Under the pieces are notes generated by a model. It was not told where the DNA came from and did not search any database. It saw only the letters and a program-made list of their open reading frames with translations. A program made the position numbers and the translations under genes. From NCBI GenBank assembly GCA_002479255.1, contig DLMJ01000005.1, positions 1-64,000 on the forward strand: DNA of 64,000 nt. The letters are read 5' to 3'. This document shows positions 17,028-25,667 of this stretch, in pieces (the stretch's first letter is position 1; each line of letters opens with the position of its first letter). Origin of the DNA: Candidatus Binatus soli. GTDB taxonomy: Bacteria; Desulfobacterota; Binatia; Binatales; Binataceae.

Positions 17028-17594
17028 TCAGTGATGACAGCCCACACAGTCGAGCGTCGCTTTTTTCTCCGTGTGACAGTCCACGCAGAAACCCATGTTG
17101 ATTTCAAACGCCGGCGCCACGCGATCCATCGTTTCCACCGGGCCGTGACAACTCTGGCATCGCAGCCCGGCATGAATATGCGGCCGATGCGTGAAGCGCA
17201 CAAAGTCGGGCAGCGTGTACACGCGATTCCACTGAATCTCGAACGCCGCCGGCGTGTCGTCCGTCCACGGCCGCGTCACCGGCTGGATTCCGCCTCCCGC
17301 AATCCTGTTGCCGTGGCATCCCACGCACTTGGCTACCGCCGGAATGCCCGGTTCAGACGATCGACTTGCATAGGCATGGCAATACGAACAGGGAATCTTG
17401 TTCACCCCGGCGTGTACTCGATGGCTAAATGGTATCGGCTGAACTATGTCTGCCCGGGGCGCCCATGGCCGCTGCGACAGCGCGATCACTGCCCCGCCCA
17501 GCATCAGCATCGCCAGGGCAAGCGGCAGCACTATCCGATTCATGCTCACGATCAGGCTTGTGAATAGTCCGAAAAAGCGCCGCCGCGCCACCAC
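17028..17594 (-). CDS. actA: Alternative complex III pentahaem cytochrome c ActA
   Basis: A 188-residue membrane-anchored multihaem cytochrome c. Five CxxCH motifs are visible at residues 69-73, 90-94, 146-150, 170-174 and 183-187, with a single N-terminal helix near 20-40. Further His residues (FSHRVH, THRPHIH) match the distal ligands of ActA. It is the first gene of the act-cox operon. The start is uncertain: GTG at 17594 gives an Arg-rich leader before the helix; an ATG at 17543 (MNRIVLP) would give 171 residues. Neither has a strong ribosome binding site. AT-rich DNA upstream (17620-17690) probably holds the operon promoter. Confidence 0.93.
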   Translation of the reverse strand: MVARRRFFGLFTSLIVSMNRIVLPLALAMLMLGGAVIALSQRPWAPRADIVQPIPFSHRVHAGVNKIPCSYCHAYASRSSEPGIPAVAKCVGCHGNRIAGGGIQPVTRPWTDDTPAAFEIQWNRVYTLPDFVRFTHRPHIHAGLRCQSCHGPVETMDRVAPAFEINMGFCVDCHTEKKATLDCVGCHH

Positions 17595-17599
17595 TCAAC

Positions 17600-17690
17600 G
17601 GTTAAACTTTCTAACAACACGATCGTTTCCAATCAAGTAGGGTTAATTTTATACGCTGGATTGGATCGTTTAATAAAGGACGTACCTGTG
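17600..17690 (-). promoter_or_regulatory. Likely promoter region of the act-cox operon
   Basis: The 90 bases upstream of actA are markedly AT-rich against the GC-rich surroundings. On the minus strand a TATAAAAT box (about 17646-17653) has a TTTATT at roughly the right upstream distance (about 18 bases). This is a pattern-based guess; the sequence could also serve dapL in the opposite direction. Confidence 0.35.
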
Positions 17691-17797
17691 GATTCCCATT
17701 GTGCGAGAACGCCGATTTATTGCGACAAGTAGTTTCGACAGCCCGCAAAGTATGTTACTTACGACTAGGTTCTCGTGGTCTGAGGCTGTTTCGACAG

Positions 17798-18967
17798 GTG
17801 CAAATCAAGACTGCTTCTCGACTGGGCCTTTTACCGCCCTACCTTTTTGCCGAGCTTGACCGCCTGAAGAAGGAGGTCGCAGGCAAGGGCGTTGACGTTA
17901 TCAGCCTCTCGATCGGCGACCCCGACCTGCCCACGCCGCGTCACATCGTCGAGGCTCTCAAGCGCGCCGCCGACGATCCCAAAAATCACCGCTATCCCGA
18001 CTACGAAGGCTTGCCGCAATTCCGCCGGGCCTCCGCGGATTGGTACCGGCGGCGTTTCGGCGTCAGCTTCGACCATCAGCGCGAGGTATGCGCTCTGATT
18101 GGCTCCAAGGAAGGCATCGCAAACTTCTCGACCGCCGTCGTCGATCCCGGCGACATCGTGCTGATTCCCGACCCCGGATACCCGGTGTACTACTCGGGAT
18201 GCGTCTTCAACGGGGGCGAGCCGTATTTTCTGCCGCTCAGAAAAGAAAACGGATTCGTTCCCGATCTCGCCTCGATTCCCGCCGAGGTCTCGCGCCGCGC
18301 CCGGATGCTGTGGCTGAACTATCCGAACAATCCAACCGCCGCAACCGTTGACCTATCCTTTTTCGAAGATGCGGTCAAATTCTGCCTCAAGCACGGCATC
18401 ATCCTCGCCCACGACAGCGCCTACTCCGAAATTGCCTACGACGGCTATCGAGCTCCGAGCGTTTTCCAGGCCCAAGGCTCGCGTGAATGTGCAATCGAGT
18501 TCCACTCGTTGTCGAAGACCTTTTCGATGACCGGATGGCGCGTCGGCTTCGCGATCGGCAACGCCCAGCTGATCGGCGCGCTCGGCAAGGTCAAGACCAA
18601 CATGGATTCCGGCGTTTTCCAGGCGGTGCAGGAAGCCGCGATCGCGGGCCTGGAAGGCGCCGACGGCGATAGGCTCGCCGAATATTGCGCAATCTACAGG
18701 GAACGCCGCGACCTGCTGGTCGGCTCGCTGCGCGCGCTCGGGCTGGAATGCGAGAAGCCGCGGGCGACCTTTTACGTCTGGACCAAAGTTCCGCGTGGTT
18801 ACACCTCGGTTTCATTTACCGAGCGCGTATTGAAGGAAGCCGGCGTCGCAATTACGCCCGGCTCCGGATTCGGCAAGGGTGGCGAAGGGTACGTTCGCTT
18901 CTCGCTTACGGTGTCGAGCGAACGGTTGGCCGAGGCGGTGGACCGATTAAAAGCGCTGCGGTTTTAA
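17798..18967 (+). CDS. dapL: LL-diaminopimelate aminotransferase (class I/II PLP enzyme)
   Basis: A 389-residue fold-type I aminotransferase. It opens with KTASRLGLLPPYLFAELDRL, the hallmark N-terminus of the DapL/AspC-like group, followed by SLSIGDPDLPTP and HRYPDYEGLPQFR. The PLP-binding lysine is in SLSKTFSMTGWRVGF; YPNNPTA and HDSAYSEIAYDG are cofactor-binding motifs. DapL converts tetrahydrodipicolinate directly to LL-diaminopimelate. A GTG at 17798 was chosen as start because homologues begin at this point; the open frame runs to 17699 from a TTG but that leader is not protein-like. TGAGG lies 12 bases upstream. Another substrate in the same subgroup is possible. It is followed closely by folK and tal. 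Confidence 0.85.
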   Translation: MQIKTASRLGLLPPYLFAELDRLKKEVAGKGVDVISLSIGDPDLPTPRHIVEALKRAADDPKNHRYPDYEGLPQFRRASADWYRRRFGVSFDHQREVCALIGSKEGIANFSTAVVDPGDIVLIPDPGYPVYYSGCVFNGGEPYFLPLRKENGFVPDLASIPAEVSRRARMLWLNYPNNPTAATVDLSFFEDAVKFCLKHGIILAHDSAYSEIAYDGYRAPSVFQAQGSRECAIEFHSLSKTFSMTGWRVGFAIGNAQLIGALGKVKTNMDSGVFQAVQEAAIAGLEGADGDRLAEYCAIYRERRDLLVGSLRALGLECEKPRATFYVWTKVPRGYTSVSFTERVLKEAGVAITPGSGFGKGGEGYVRFSLTVSSERLAEAVDRLKALRF

Positions 18968-18975
18968 CGGCGAGG

Positions 18976-19530
18976 ATGCCCCATCGGGCTTTCATCGGAA
19001 TAGGCAGTAATCTAGGCGATCGAGCCGCCAATTATCGCGAGGCGATTCAGCGGATCGCTGAGATCCCGGACACGAGGATCGTGCGCCAATCCTCGATCTA
19101 CGAGACCGAACCGATCGGCGATCTCAAGGGCGCGTTTCTAAACGGCGTCGTCGAAGTCGAGACCGAGCTCCCCGCAGAAGTTCTGATGCGCCGCCTGCTC
19201 GCGCTTGAGCGGATCATGGGCCGCAAGCGCGTCAAGGGACGCAAGCAATCCCGCGGCAAGTACCGGCCGCGAATCATCGACCTTGATTTGCTGTTCTTCA
19301 ACAAGGAAACCATCGATACCCGAATCCTCAAAGTACCCCATCCCCGCCTTCATGAGCGCCGCTTTGTGCTCGCCCCCATGAGCGAGCTCGCACCCGCGCT
19401 GATCCATCCGAAACTCAACGCATCCATTTCCGAGATGCTCGCGGGACTTAAGTCGCCGTTTCGTGTTACTCTTGCACGAGCGGACCTGTTGAGGCCGCAA
19501 CCGTCCAAACGCGAGGCATCCACCCGATGA
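18976..19530 (+). CDS. folK: 2-amino-4-hydroxy-6-hydroxymethyldihydropteridine pyrophosphokinase
   Basis: A 184-residue HPPK, the folate-pathway enzyme that pyrophosphorylates hydroxymethyl-dihydropterin with ATP. Signatures are FIGIGSNLGDR at residues 5-15, SSIYETEP, LERIMGRKR, the magnesium/ATP motif PRIIDLDLLFFN and VPHPRLHERRFVLAPM. The C-terminal 30 residues are longer than in the E. coli enzyme. It starts eight bases after dapL with GGCGAGG upstream, and its stop overlaps the tal start by four bases (ATGA). Confidence 0.95.
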   Translation: MPHRAFIGIGSNLGDRAANYREAIQRIAEIPDTRIVRQSSIYETEPIGDLKGAFLNGVVEVETELPAEVLMRRLLALERIMGRKRVKGRKQSRGKYRPRIIDLDLLFFNKETIDTRILKVPHPRLHERRFVLAPMSELAPALIHPKLNASISEMLAGLKSPFRVTLARADLLRPQPSKREASTR

Positions 19531-20177
19531 AATATTTTATCGACACCGCAGAGGTCGCCGAGATTCGCGAGGCCGCCAGTTGGGGACTCATCGACGGAGT
19601 CACCACCAATCCATCCTTGATGGCGAAAACCGGGCGCCCGTATCACGACGTGCTGCGCGAGATTTGCGAAATCGTCGACGGACCGATCAGCGCCGAAGTC
19701 ATCTCGACTGAAGCGTCCGCAATGATCGAGGAGGGCGAAAAGCTCGCCAAGCTCCACAAAAACATCGTCGTGAAGTGCCCGATGATCGTCGAGGGCCTCA
19801 AGGCGACCCACGCGCTCGCCAAACGCGGCATCCGCGTCAACGTCACCCTCATCTTCACTCCGCTCCAGGCGCTCGCGGCGGCCAAAGTCGGCGCCTCGTT
19901 TCTGTCGCCGTTCATCGGACGGCTCGATGACATCGGACAGGACGGATTCGCGATCGTCGAGGATATGGTGCAGATACTGTCGAACTACGACTATCCGGCC
20001 GAGGTGCTGGTCGCGTCGGTGCGCAACACGACCCATCTGCTGCGTGCGGCCGCGGTCGGCGCCGATATCGCGACAGTGCCGTTCGCAGTACTCAAGCAGA
20101 CCCTCCATCATCCGCTGACGGATCTCGGGCTCGAGCGCTTCCTCGCCGACTGGCGCAAGACCAATCAGAAGATCTGA
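19527..20177 (+). CDS. tal: Small transaldolase / fructose-6-phosphate aldolase family
   Basis: A 216-residue TIM-barrel protein of the short transaldolase class (TalC/MipB/FSA). The start MKYFIDTAEVAEIREA and VTTNPSLMAKTGR are family hallmarks; the Schiff-base lysine is in NIVVKCPMI near residue 86, followed by INVTLIF-like RVNVTLIFTPLQA and SPFIGRLDDIG. True transaldolase and F6P aldolase activities cannot be told apart with certainty here. It is coupled to folK by an ATGA overlap. Confidence 0.93.
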   Translation: MKYFIDTAEVAEIREAASWGLIDGVTTNPSLMAKTGRPYHDVLREICEIVDGPISAEVISTEASAMIEEGEKLAKLHKNIVVKCPMIVEGLKATHALAKRGIRVNVTLIFTPLQALAAAKVGASFLSPFIGRLDDIGQDGFAIVEDMVQILSNYDYPAEVLVASVRNTTHLLRAAAVGADIATVPFAVLKQTLHHPLTDLGLERFLADWRKTNQKI

Positions 20178-20280
20178 TTGCTGTTTCCCTCTTCTGTCGG
20201 ATTCGCGCGACGCGGTTGCAACAAGCGCGGCACGGCTGAACAATCGAACCGGCCCTCCCGCCGCCGCTGGAAACTGGAAT

Positions 20281-20326
20281 CTTGCACAGGGAGGCCGTAG
20301 ACTCTATGCACAGGGGCTGGGCCCCT
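20281..20326 (+). repeat. Direct TGCACAGGG repeat and GC hairpin before the S53 gene
   Basis: TGCACAGGG occurs twice, at 20283-20291 and 20307-20315, 24 bases apart, and the second copy runs into a hairpin AGGGGC-TGG-GCCCCT (20312-20326). It sits 45 bases before the peptidase start, after the end of tal. It could be an operator, a leader structure or a weak terminator; no T-run follows. Confidence 0.3.
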
Positions 20327-20369
20327 ATATGGAAATTCCGGTTTGCGTGAGTCAGTCCATAGGGGGGAT

Positions 20370-23300
20370 ATGAACGGTCGCTCCGCCTTCAAGGTTCTGG
20401 GACTTGCCGGATTGGTGGCAATCGTGTTCGTCAGCACGCTGGCGCTCTTGGCCGGCGTGACGATGCTTCCGGCGGCGACCACCGCCGCGCCGAGCGGCGC
20501 GCCGATTGCTCGCACTCTCGTCACGGATCAAATCGACGAGAACAATCTTGCCACGCTCGCGGGCAATACGCGTCCAGAAGCGACGGCGGCCAACGATCGC
20601 GGCCCGGTCGCGGATAGCTTTCCGATGGAGCACCTGTGGCTCCAGTTGCGGCGCCCTCCCGAGCAGGAACAGACACTCGACAAATATATCGATGGACTTA
20701 CGGAACCCAAGTCGCCGAATTTCCATCAGTGGCTCACCGCAAAGCAGTTTGGAGAGCGCTACGGCCTGGCGCAGAAGGACCTGGCGGCGATCACGCGATG
20801 GCTCCAATCGCACGGCTTTACCATCAACCTGATCTATCCCAACAACGTGATCGACTTTTCCGGGACGGCCGGCCAGGTGCGCGAGGCCTTCCATACCGAG
20901 ATTCACAATCTCGAGGTGAACCGTAAGAAGCACATCGCCAACATGAGCGACCCGCGGATTCCGGCCGCGCTGGCGCCGGCGGTAGTCGGAGTCGTGTCGC
21001 TGAACAACTTCATGCCGCATCCGATGAACAAGCCGCGCGCCGCATATACCTTTTCCGGCTGCGGCGATATCACAGGGACCGATTGTTGGGCGGTGGTACC
21101 CGCGGACTTGGCCACAATCTACAATCTGAATCCGCTTTTCGCGGCGGGTTATTCGGGCCAGGGACAGACGATCGTGGTGATCGAGCCCACTGACGCGTAC
21201 AACACCAACCCGGCCGGAACCGACAACACGGATTGGGATACGTTCCGCACGACCTTTGGCCTCTCAAGCGCCTACCCCAGCGGCTCTTTCACGCAGGTCC
21301 ATCCGGCGCCCGGCACTGGCGGCGCCTGTAGCGATCCGGGCGTCGTCGCCAACGCCGAGTTCGAACCAATCCTGGACGCCGAATGGGCCAGCGCGGCGGC
21401 GCCTAATGCGGCCATCGAACTGGCCTCGTGCAAGAATACCACCAACTTCGGAGGTTTAATCGCCCTGCAAAACATTCTGAGCAACGGCGGCCCGGTCCCT
21501 GGGGTCGTCAGTCTCGGCTATGCCTGGTCCGAGGTGCTGGAGGGCGCGTCGGGGAACTCGAACATCAACGGCCTGTACCAGTTGGCGGCGTCGAGGGGCG
21601 TGTCGGTTTTCGTTGCGGCCGGAGATGGTGGCGCGGCGATGAGCGATTTCAACGAAGGAAATAATGTCGCGCAATACGGGATCACCGTCAGTGCATTTGC
21701 CTCCACGCAGTATAATGTAGCCGTGGGGGGCACCGATTTCGGCGATACTTACGCCAACGCCCCCGCCGGCACATACTGGAGTGCGACGAACAGTTCCGAC
21801 TATGGCTCAGCGTTATCTTACATCCCGGAAATTCCCTGGAATGACTCATGCGCCAGTGAGCTGATCGCCGAGTACCTTTTTGTCAACTACGGTATCGGTG
21901 ACGATTTCACTTATGGCTCGAACGGCTCCTGCAACAGCTCGATCGCCTCGCAGTACTCCCTCCTGAACACCTCCGCGGGCAGCGGCGGCCCGAGCGGATG
22001 CGCGACCGGGGCGCCATCGACGGGAGGTGTCGTCGGCGGTACCTGCCAAGGGTGGCCGAAGCCGCCATGGCAATCGGTCTTTGGCAATCCGAGCGACGGC
22101 GTGCGGGACATTCCGGACGTCTCACTGTTCGCGGCTGACGGAGTCTGGAACCATTACTACGTGGTCTGCTGGTCCGACCCGAGCCAGGAAAGCAACGGCG
22201 CAGCATCCTGTTCCGCCGCTCCCAGCGAGTGGGCTGGCGGTGGCGGAACCTCGTTCGCCGCGCCGATTATGGCCGGCATTCAGGCGCTCGTGAATCAGTA
22301 TACTGCCAGCAGCCAAGGTAATCCGAATGCCACCTACTACTCGCTGGCCCAAACCGAATACGGCGCAAGCGGCAGCTCGACCTGCAACTCGGCACTCGGC
22401 AACGATGTGGCCGGCTCGTGCATCTTTTATGACGTGACCCAAGGTGACATGGACGTGCCATGCACGGCGGGCACAAATAACTGTTACGACCCGTCAGGCA
22501 CCTATGGCGTCCTGTCCACGTCGACTTCGGCGTATCAGCCCGCGTACGGAACGCAACCCGGCTGGGACTTTGCGACCGGAATCGGGACGGTGAATGCGTA
22601 CAATCTTGTGAAGGCATTCGGCGCACTGGGCCCGACGCCCACCCCGACACCGACGCCAACGGCGACTGCGACCAAAACTGCGACCGTCACGCCGACCGCG
22701 ACCTCGACCGCGACTCAGACCGCGACCCCGACGCCAACCACCACGGCGACGGCAACGGCAACCAAAACTGCGACCGTCACGCCGACCACAACTGCAACGG
22801 CGACAGCCACCGCCACGGCGACGGCGACCAAAACTGCGACCGTCACGCCGACCGCGACCTCGACCGCGACTCAGACCGCGACCCCGACGCCAACCACCAC
22901 GGCGACGGCAACGGCAACCAAAACTGCGACCGTCACGCCGACCACAACTGCAACGGCGACAGCCACCGCAACTTCAACGGCTACCAATACGGCGACTGCA
23001 ACCGCCACTCGCACCGCCAGCCCGACCGCGACGCCCACGCCGACCGCAACTTCAACGGCTACCAAGACGGCGACTGCAACCGTCACGCCGACGGCGACCA
23101 TGACGGCCACGCCGACACCGACGGCAACCGCGACGGGGGCGACTCCCACGGCCACTCGTACAGCCACCGCGACGCCGACTCCCACTGCCACTCAAACCCC
23201 GACTGCGACGCCGACTCCGACCTCGGCGAAGCTGACCATCAGTCCCCATTCGCTGGCATTCGGGAAAACGGTGAAAGTCGGAAATACCAGCGCGCCCAAG

Positions 23301-23579
23301 ACGGTCACGATCACGAACGCGGGTAAGAAGAAAATACGTCTGGCGGTGAGCGTCGAGAGCTGGAACGCGTGGCCGCCGGTGTTCGCGGTCAAGTCGGAAT
23401 GCGAAAAAACGCTCGCACCCGGCAAGAGCTGTAAGGTATCGGTGACCTTCACGCCGCCGGACACGACGCGGCAGACTGGAAGCCTGATAATTTATGACAA
23501 CGTGATCGGCTCGCCGCAGTCCGTTTCGCTGGCGGGAACCGGAAAGGCCAAGAAGAAAAAATCCCTACTGTCCCAATAG
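20370..23579 (+). CDS. Secreted S53 (sedolisin/kumamolisin) peptidase with Thr/Pro stalk
   Basis: A 1069-residue surface or secreted serine-carboxyl peptidase. Order: signal anchor (residues 8-35), pro-kumamolisin activation domain (about 70-215, with SPNFHQWLTAKQFGERYG), sedolisin catalytic domain (about 235-750), a Thr/Ala/Pro repeat region (about 757-953), and a C-terminal Ig-like domain of the choice-of-anchor type (about 955-1060, ISPHSLAFGKTVKVGNTS). Catalytic residues: probable Glu332 and Asp336 (FEPILDAEW), and Ser628 in GGGGTSFAAPIMAGI. The start at 20370 follows a perfect AGGGGGG. Such enzymes are usually acid-active and self-processing. No LPxTG or PEP-CTERM sorter is present; the protein ends in a Lys-rich tail. 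It stands alone between tal and ispG. Confidence 0.92.
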   Translation: MNGRSAFKVLGLAGLVAIVFVSTLALLAGVTMLPAATTAAPSGAPIARTLVTDQIDENNLATLAGNTRPEATAANDRGPVADSFPMEHLWLQLRRPPEQEQTLDKYIDGLTEPKSPNFHQWLTAKQFGERYGLAQKDLAAITRWLQSHGFTINLIYPNNVIDFSGTAGQVREAFHTEIHNLEVNRKKHIANMSDPRIPAALAPAVVGVVSLNNFMPHPMNKPRAAYTFSGCGDITGTDCWAVVPADLATIYNLNPLFAAGYSGQGQTIVVIEPTDAYNTNPAGTDNTDWDTFRTTFGLSSAYPSGSFTQVHPAPGTGGACSDPGVVANAEFEPILDAEWASAAAPNAAIELASCKNTTNFGGLIALQNILSNGGPVPGVVSLGYAWSEVLEGASGNSNINGLYQLAASRGVSVFVAAGDGGAAMSDFNEGNNVAQYGITVSAFASTQYNVAVGGTDFGDTYANAPAGTYWSATNSSDYGSALSYIPEIPWNDSCASELIAEYLFVNYGIGDDFTYGSNGSCNSSIASQYSLLNTSAGSGGPSGCATGAPSTGGVVGGTCQGWPKPPWQSVFGNPSDGVRDIPDVSLFAADGVWNHYYVVCWSDPSQESNGAASCSAAPSEWAGGGGTSFAAPIMAGIQALVNQYTASSQGNPNATYYSLAQTEYGASGSSTCNSALGNDVAGSCIFYDVTQGDMDVPCTAGTNNCYDPSGTYGVLSTSTSAYQPAYGTQPGWDFATGIGTVNAYNLVKAFGALGPTPTPTPTPTATATKTATVTPTATSTATQTATPTPTTTATATATKTATVTPTTTATATATATATATKTATVTPTATSTATQTATPTPTTTATATATKTATVTPTTTATATATATSTATNTATATATRTASPTATPTPTATSTATKTATATVTPTATMTATPTPTATATGATPTATRTATATPTPTATQTPTATPTPTSAKLTISPHSLAFGKTVKVGNTSAPKTVTITNAGKKKIRLAVSVESWNAWPPVFAVKSECEKTLAPGKSCKVSVTFTPPDTTRQTGSLIIYDNVIGSPQSVSLAGTGKAKKKKSLLSQ
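22640..23230 (+). repeat. Coding Thr/Pro/Ala tandem-repeat region with 143-bp direct duplication
   Basis: About 590 bases made of ACxGCx-type hexamers encode the T-A-T-P stalk of the S53 peptidase. Inside it a block at 22671-22813 recurs at 22827-22969 with no difference that I could find, a 156-base offset (52 codons, in frame). A second pair around CAACTTCAACGGCTACCAA occurs at 22969 and 23046. The near identity suggests recent unequal crossing-over or slippage, so stalk length probably varies between strains. Confidence 0.85.
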
Positions 23580-23617
23580 CCACTTCCCTGACAGGGAGAG
23601 CTATTCGTTAGCGACGC

Positions 23618-24769
23618 TTAGTTCGCCGCTGCCGTGCGCTCGGCAATCAGCCGATCCAGCTCGGCGCGCAGCTTGGGCAGCACTTCGTCGTAGCCGAAAT
23701 AACCGATCTTGCGATCTTTCTTCTTGAGATTCACCGTGGTCGGACCGCACCACAACCCAAGGTCGGCGTCATCGGTCTCGCCCGGCCCGTTAACCCGGCA
23801 TCCCATCACCGCAATCGTGATCTTGTACTTCTGGGCGTAAGTCGTGAGTTCCTTGACCTGCTGCGCCAGCTCGACGAACTTCATGTTCTCGACCCGCGAG
23901 CACGACGGGCACGAGATGATATTGAGCCCCGTACCGAAATCGGGCACCGAGATGAACCTGCCCGCCGCGACGTCCTCGATAATCTTGTGCCCTACTATCA
24001 CTTCCTCGTGCTTGCGCTCGTTGGGCAGCGTGAGCGAGACCCGGATCGTATCGCCGATACCCTGCGCGAGCAGCTTTTCGAACGCTATCCGGGTCTTGAT
24101 GATTCCGTCGGGCGGCAACCCCGCCTCCGTGACGCCAAGATGGATCGGCACGTCCGGCCGCCGCTTCGAGAAGCGCCGATTCGCGTCCATCACCTTGTTG
24201 GGATCGGAATCCTTCAGCGACACGACGAAGCGCGTGAAGCCGAGCTCGTCCATCAGCTCGCAATGGTACGCCGCCGACTCCACGATCGCGGCCAGTTGAT
24301 CGCCCGGATACTTGTCCACAAACGCCGGCGCGACCGAGCCGCAGTTCACGCCGATCCGGATCGCGAGGTTGTTGTCCCGCGCCGCATCGACGATCGATTT
24401 CACCTTCTGCTCGATCGTCTTCGACTTTTCCATATGGTGCAAATGGCCCGGGTTGTAGCGAATCTTGTCCACGTGCGGCGCAACCCGGCCGGCGATCTTG
24501 TAGTTCTCCTGCAAATCGACCGACAGCACGATTCCCTTCGTCTGCGCGCGGATTTCCTTGAGCGCCGGGATTTCCTTCTCGCTGTCCATCGCGATCCGGA
24601 CGATTCCCGCGCCTGCCTTCGCCAACTGATGGGCCTGCGCGACTGTTTGATCGACGTCGATCGTCCGCGTCGCGCACATCGATTGCACCACGACCGGCGC
24701 ATCGCCGCCGACCTTGGCGCCGCCGATCGTTATCTGCCGTGTCTTCCGATCTTTTCGTGCCTGATCCAT
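23618..24769 (-). CDS. ispG: 4-hydroxy-3-methylbut-2-en-1-yl diphosphate synthase
   Basis: A 383-residue IspG (GcpE) of the MEP isoprenoid pathway, which reductively opens MEcPP using a [4Fe-4S] cluster. N-terminal VVVQSMCATRTIDVDQTVAQ and the barrel motifs VRIAMDSEKEIPALKEI and RIGVNCGSV are characteristic. Cluster ligands are in ISCPSCSRVE and CRVNGPGETDDADLG. The start at 24769 was chosen because homologues begin near MDQARKDRKTRQITIGG and GGTGG lies upstream; the frame upstream is not conserved-looking. It converges with the S53 peptidase (38 bases between stops). Confidence 0.96.
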   Translation of the reverse strand: MDQARKDRKTRQITIGGAKVGGDAPVVVQSMCATRTIDVDQTVAQAHQLAKAGAGIVRIAMDSEKEIPALKEIRAQTKGIVLSVDLQENYKIAGRVAPHVDKIRYNPGHLHHMEKSKTIEQKVKSIVDAARDNNLAIRIGVNCGSVAPAFVDKYPGDQLAAIVESAAYHCELMDELGFTRFVVSLKDSDPNKVMDANRRFSKRRPDVPIHLGVTEAGLPPDGIIKTRIAFEKLLAQGIGDTIRVSLTLPNERKHEEVIVGHKIIEDVAAGRFISVPDFGTGLNIISCPSCSRVENMKFVELAQQVKELTTYAQKYKITIAVMGCRVNGPGETDDADLGLWCGPTTVNLKKKDRKIGYFGYDEVLPKLRAELDRLIAERTAAAN

Positions 24770-25083
24770 TTCCACCGTTTGCTTTCGGCGAGCGCCACGC
24801 TTGCTTCTGACAACTATAGCAGACCGTCCGCTCGTATCGATAACAACTGCCCTTCGCGCCTTTGAGCGCATCGTTCACCGACGCCCCGAGCGCGTTTGCG
24901 ACCACGAATTTGCGCTATGACTTTTCCCTTGCAATCGGTCAGCGTTCTCATTAAGTTCTTTTTCCGTCGATAATATTAGACGGAATGAGGAGTTGCATAA
25001 GAGATGTTGCTGGCTTCGCCCATCTCTCGCGGCCACTTTTGGACATTCAAGCTCTTCGCTCGGGGAGGAGAGGAAGCTGAGCA
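24770..25083. other. Divergent intergenic region between ispG and hypothetical gene
   Basis: This 314-base gap separates divergent genes and should hold both promoters. The only structure seen is the inverted repeat at 24962-24985. A GGGGAGAGGAAG ribosome binding site precedes the gene at 25084. No small ORF with a convincing start was found. Confidence 0.5.
24962..24985 (+). promoter_or_regulatory. Inverted repeat over a TAATAT box, operator-like
   Basis: TTCCGTC (24962-24968) and GACGGAA (24979-24985) form a perfect seven-base inverted repeat around a ten-base AT-rich centre that contains TAATAT, a possible -10 box. The arrangement of a palindrome straddling a -10 element suggests a repressor site controlling the gene at 25084. 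It is not followed by a T-run, so a terminator is unlikely. Confidence 0.4.
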
Positions 25084-25530
25084 ATGAGTACCGTCGTCTC
25101 CACAATCGCTGCCGCCGATCTGCGTCCGTTTCCCGACGTTATCCTTCGCAGCCAGTTCTTCGAGATGGTCGGGGCGCGATCGTTCTCCAGCGAGCAGCGC
25201 CTGATGCTCGCGGTGCTGGCTGACGCGATCAACGTCGTGCAGGAATTCAGCGGCTCAAAGAGCCTGCGCAAACGCAACTCGTTTAACGACGCGTGGAACT
25301 GGTTCTTCACCAAGGGCGTCACTTCTCCGTTGTCATTTGACAACGTATGCGACGCGCTCGGCATGGACGCCCGGGGCTTGCGATGGCGGCTGTCCGAACT
25401 GGTCGCCGGCCGCGGCGGCGGTCCGCTGCGCCTGCGGCTCAAGGAAGCGAGCCGGATCCAACGCTTGACGGTTAATCGACCGCGCCGGCGCAATCCGCGC
25501 AGGATGCACCGCGTCGATCCCGCCCACTAG
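25084..25530 (+). CDS. Conserved-looking hypothetical protein
   Basis: A 148-residue soluble basic protein with no signal peptide. The middle contains FNDAWNWFFTKGVTSPLSF then NVCDALGMDARGLRWRL, a pattern I associate with uncharacterised deltaproteobacterial proteins in which a helical segment ends with SFxNVCxALGLD. The C-terminal 35 residues are rich in Arg (RPRRRNPRRMHR), which suggests nucleic-acid binding, but that is inference only. The start follows GAGGAAGCTGAGCA. The upstream region has an operator-like palindrome. Confidence 0.65.
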   Translation: MSTVVSTIAAADLRPFPDVILRSQFFEMVGARSFSSEQRLMLAVLADAINVVQEFSGSKSLRKRNSFNDAWNWFFTKGVTSPLSFDNVCDALGMDARGLRWRLSELVAGRGGGPLRLRLKEASRIQRLTVNRPRRRNPRRMHRVDPAH

Positions 25531-25667
25531 CAACTAACACTCCGACTCAATCGCCGGATTCAGGCCGCGGGCCGAGAAGAAAAGAAACAAACGCCGCGCA
25601 CGGTTTCATTCTTCCGCCGACTCCTGATACCAATTCGACTTCATCCGAACCAAGGGAGACCGATGCT

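Noticed and set aside
20281..20326. GEMM (cyclic-di-GMP) riboswitch, because of two GCACAGGG motifs
   Set aside because: The conserved CAAACC context and the second receptor stem are missing, and the motif is duplicated only 24 bases apart.
22640..23230. Repeats resembling a CRISPR or satellite array
   Set aside because: The repeats are in frame inside the S53 peptidase and encode a Thr/Pro/Ala stalk; there are no regular spacers.
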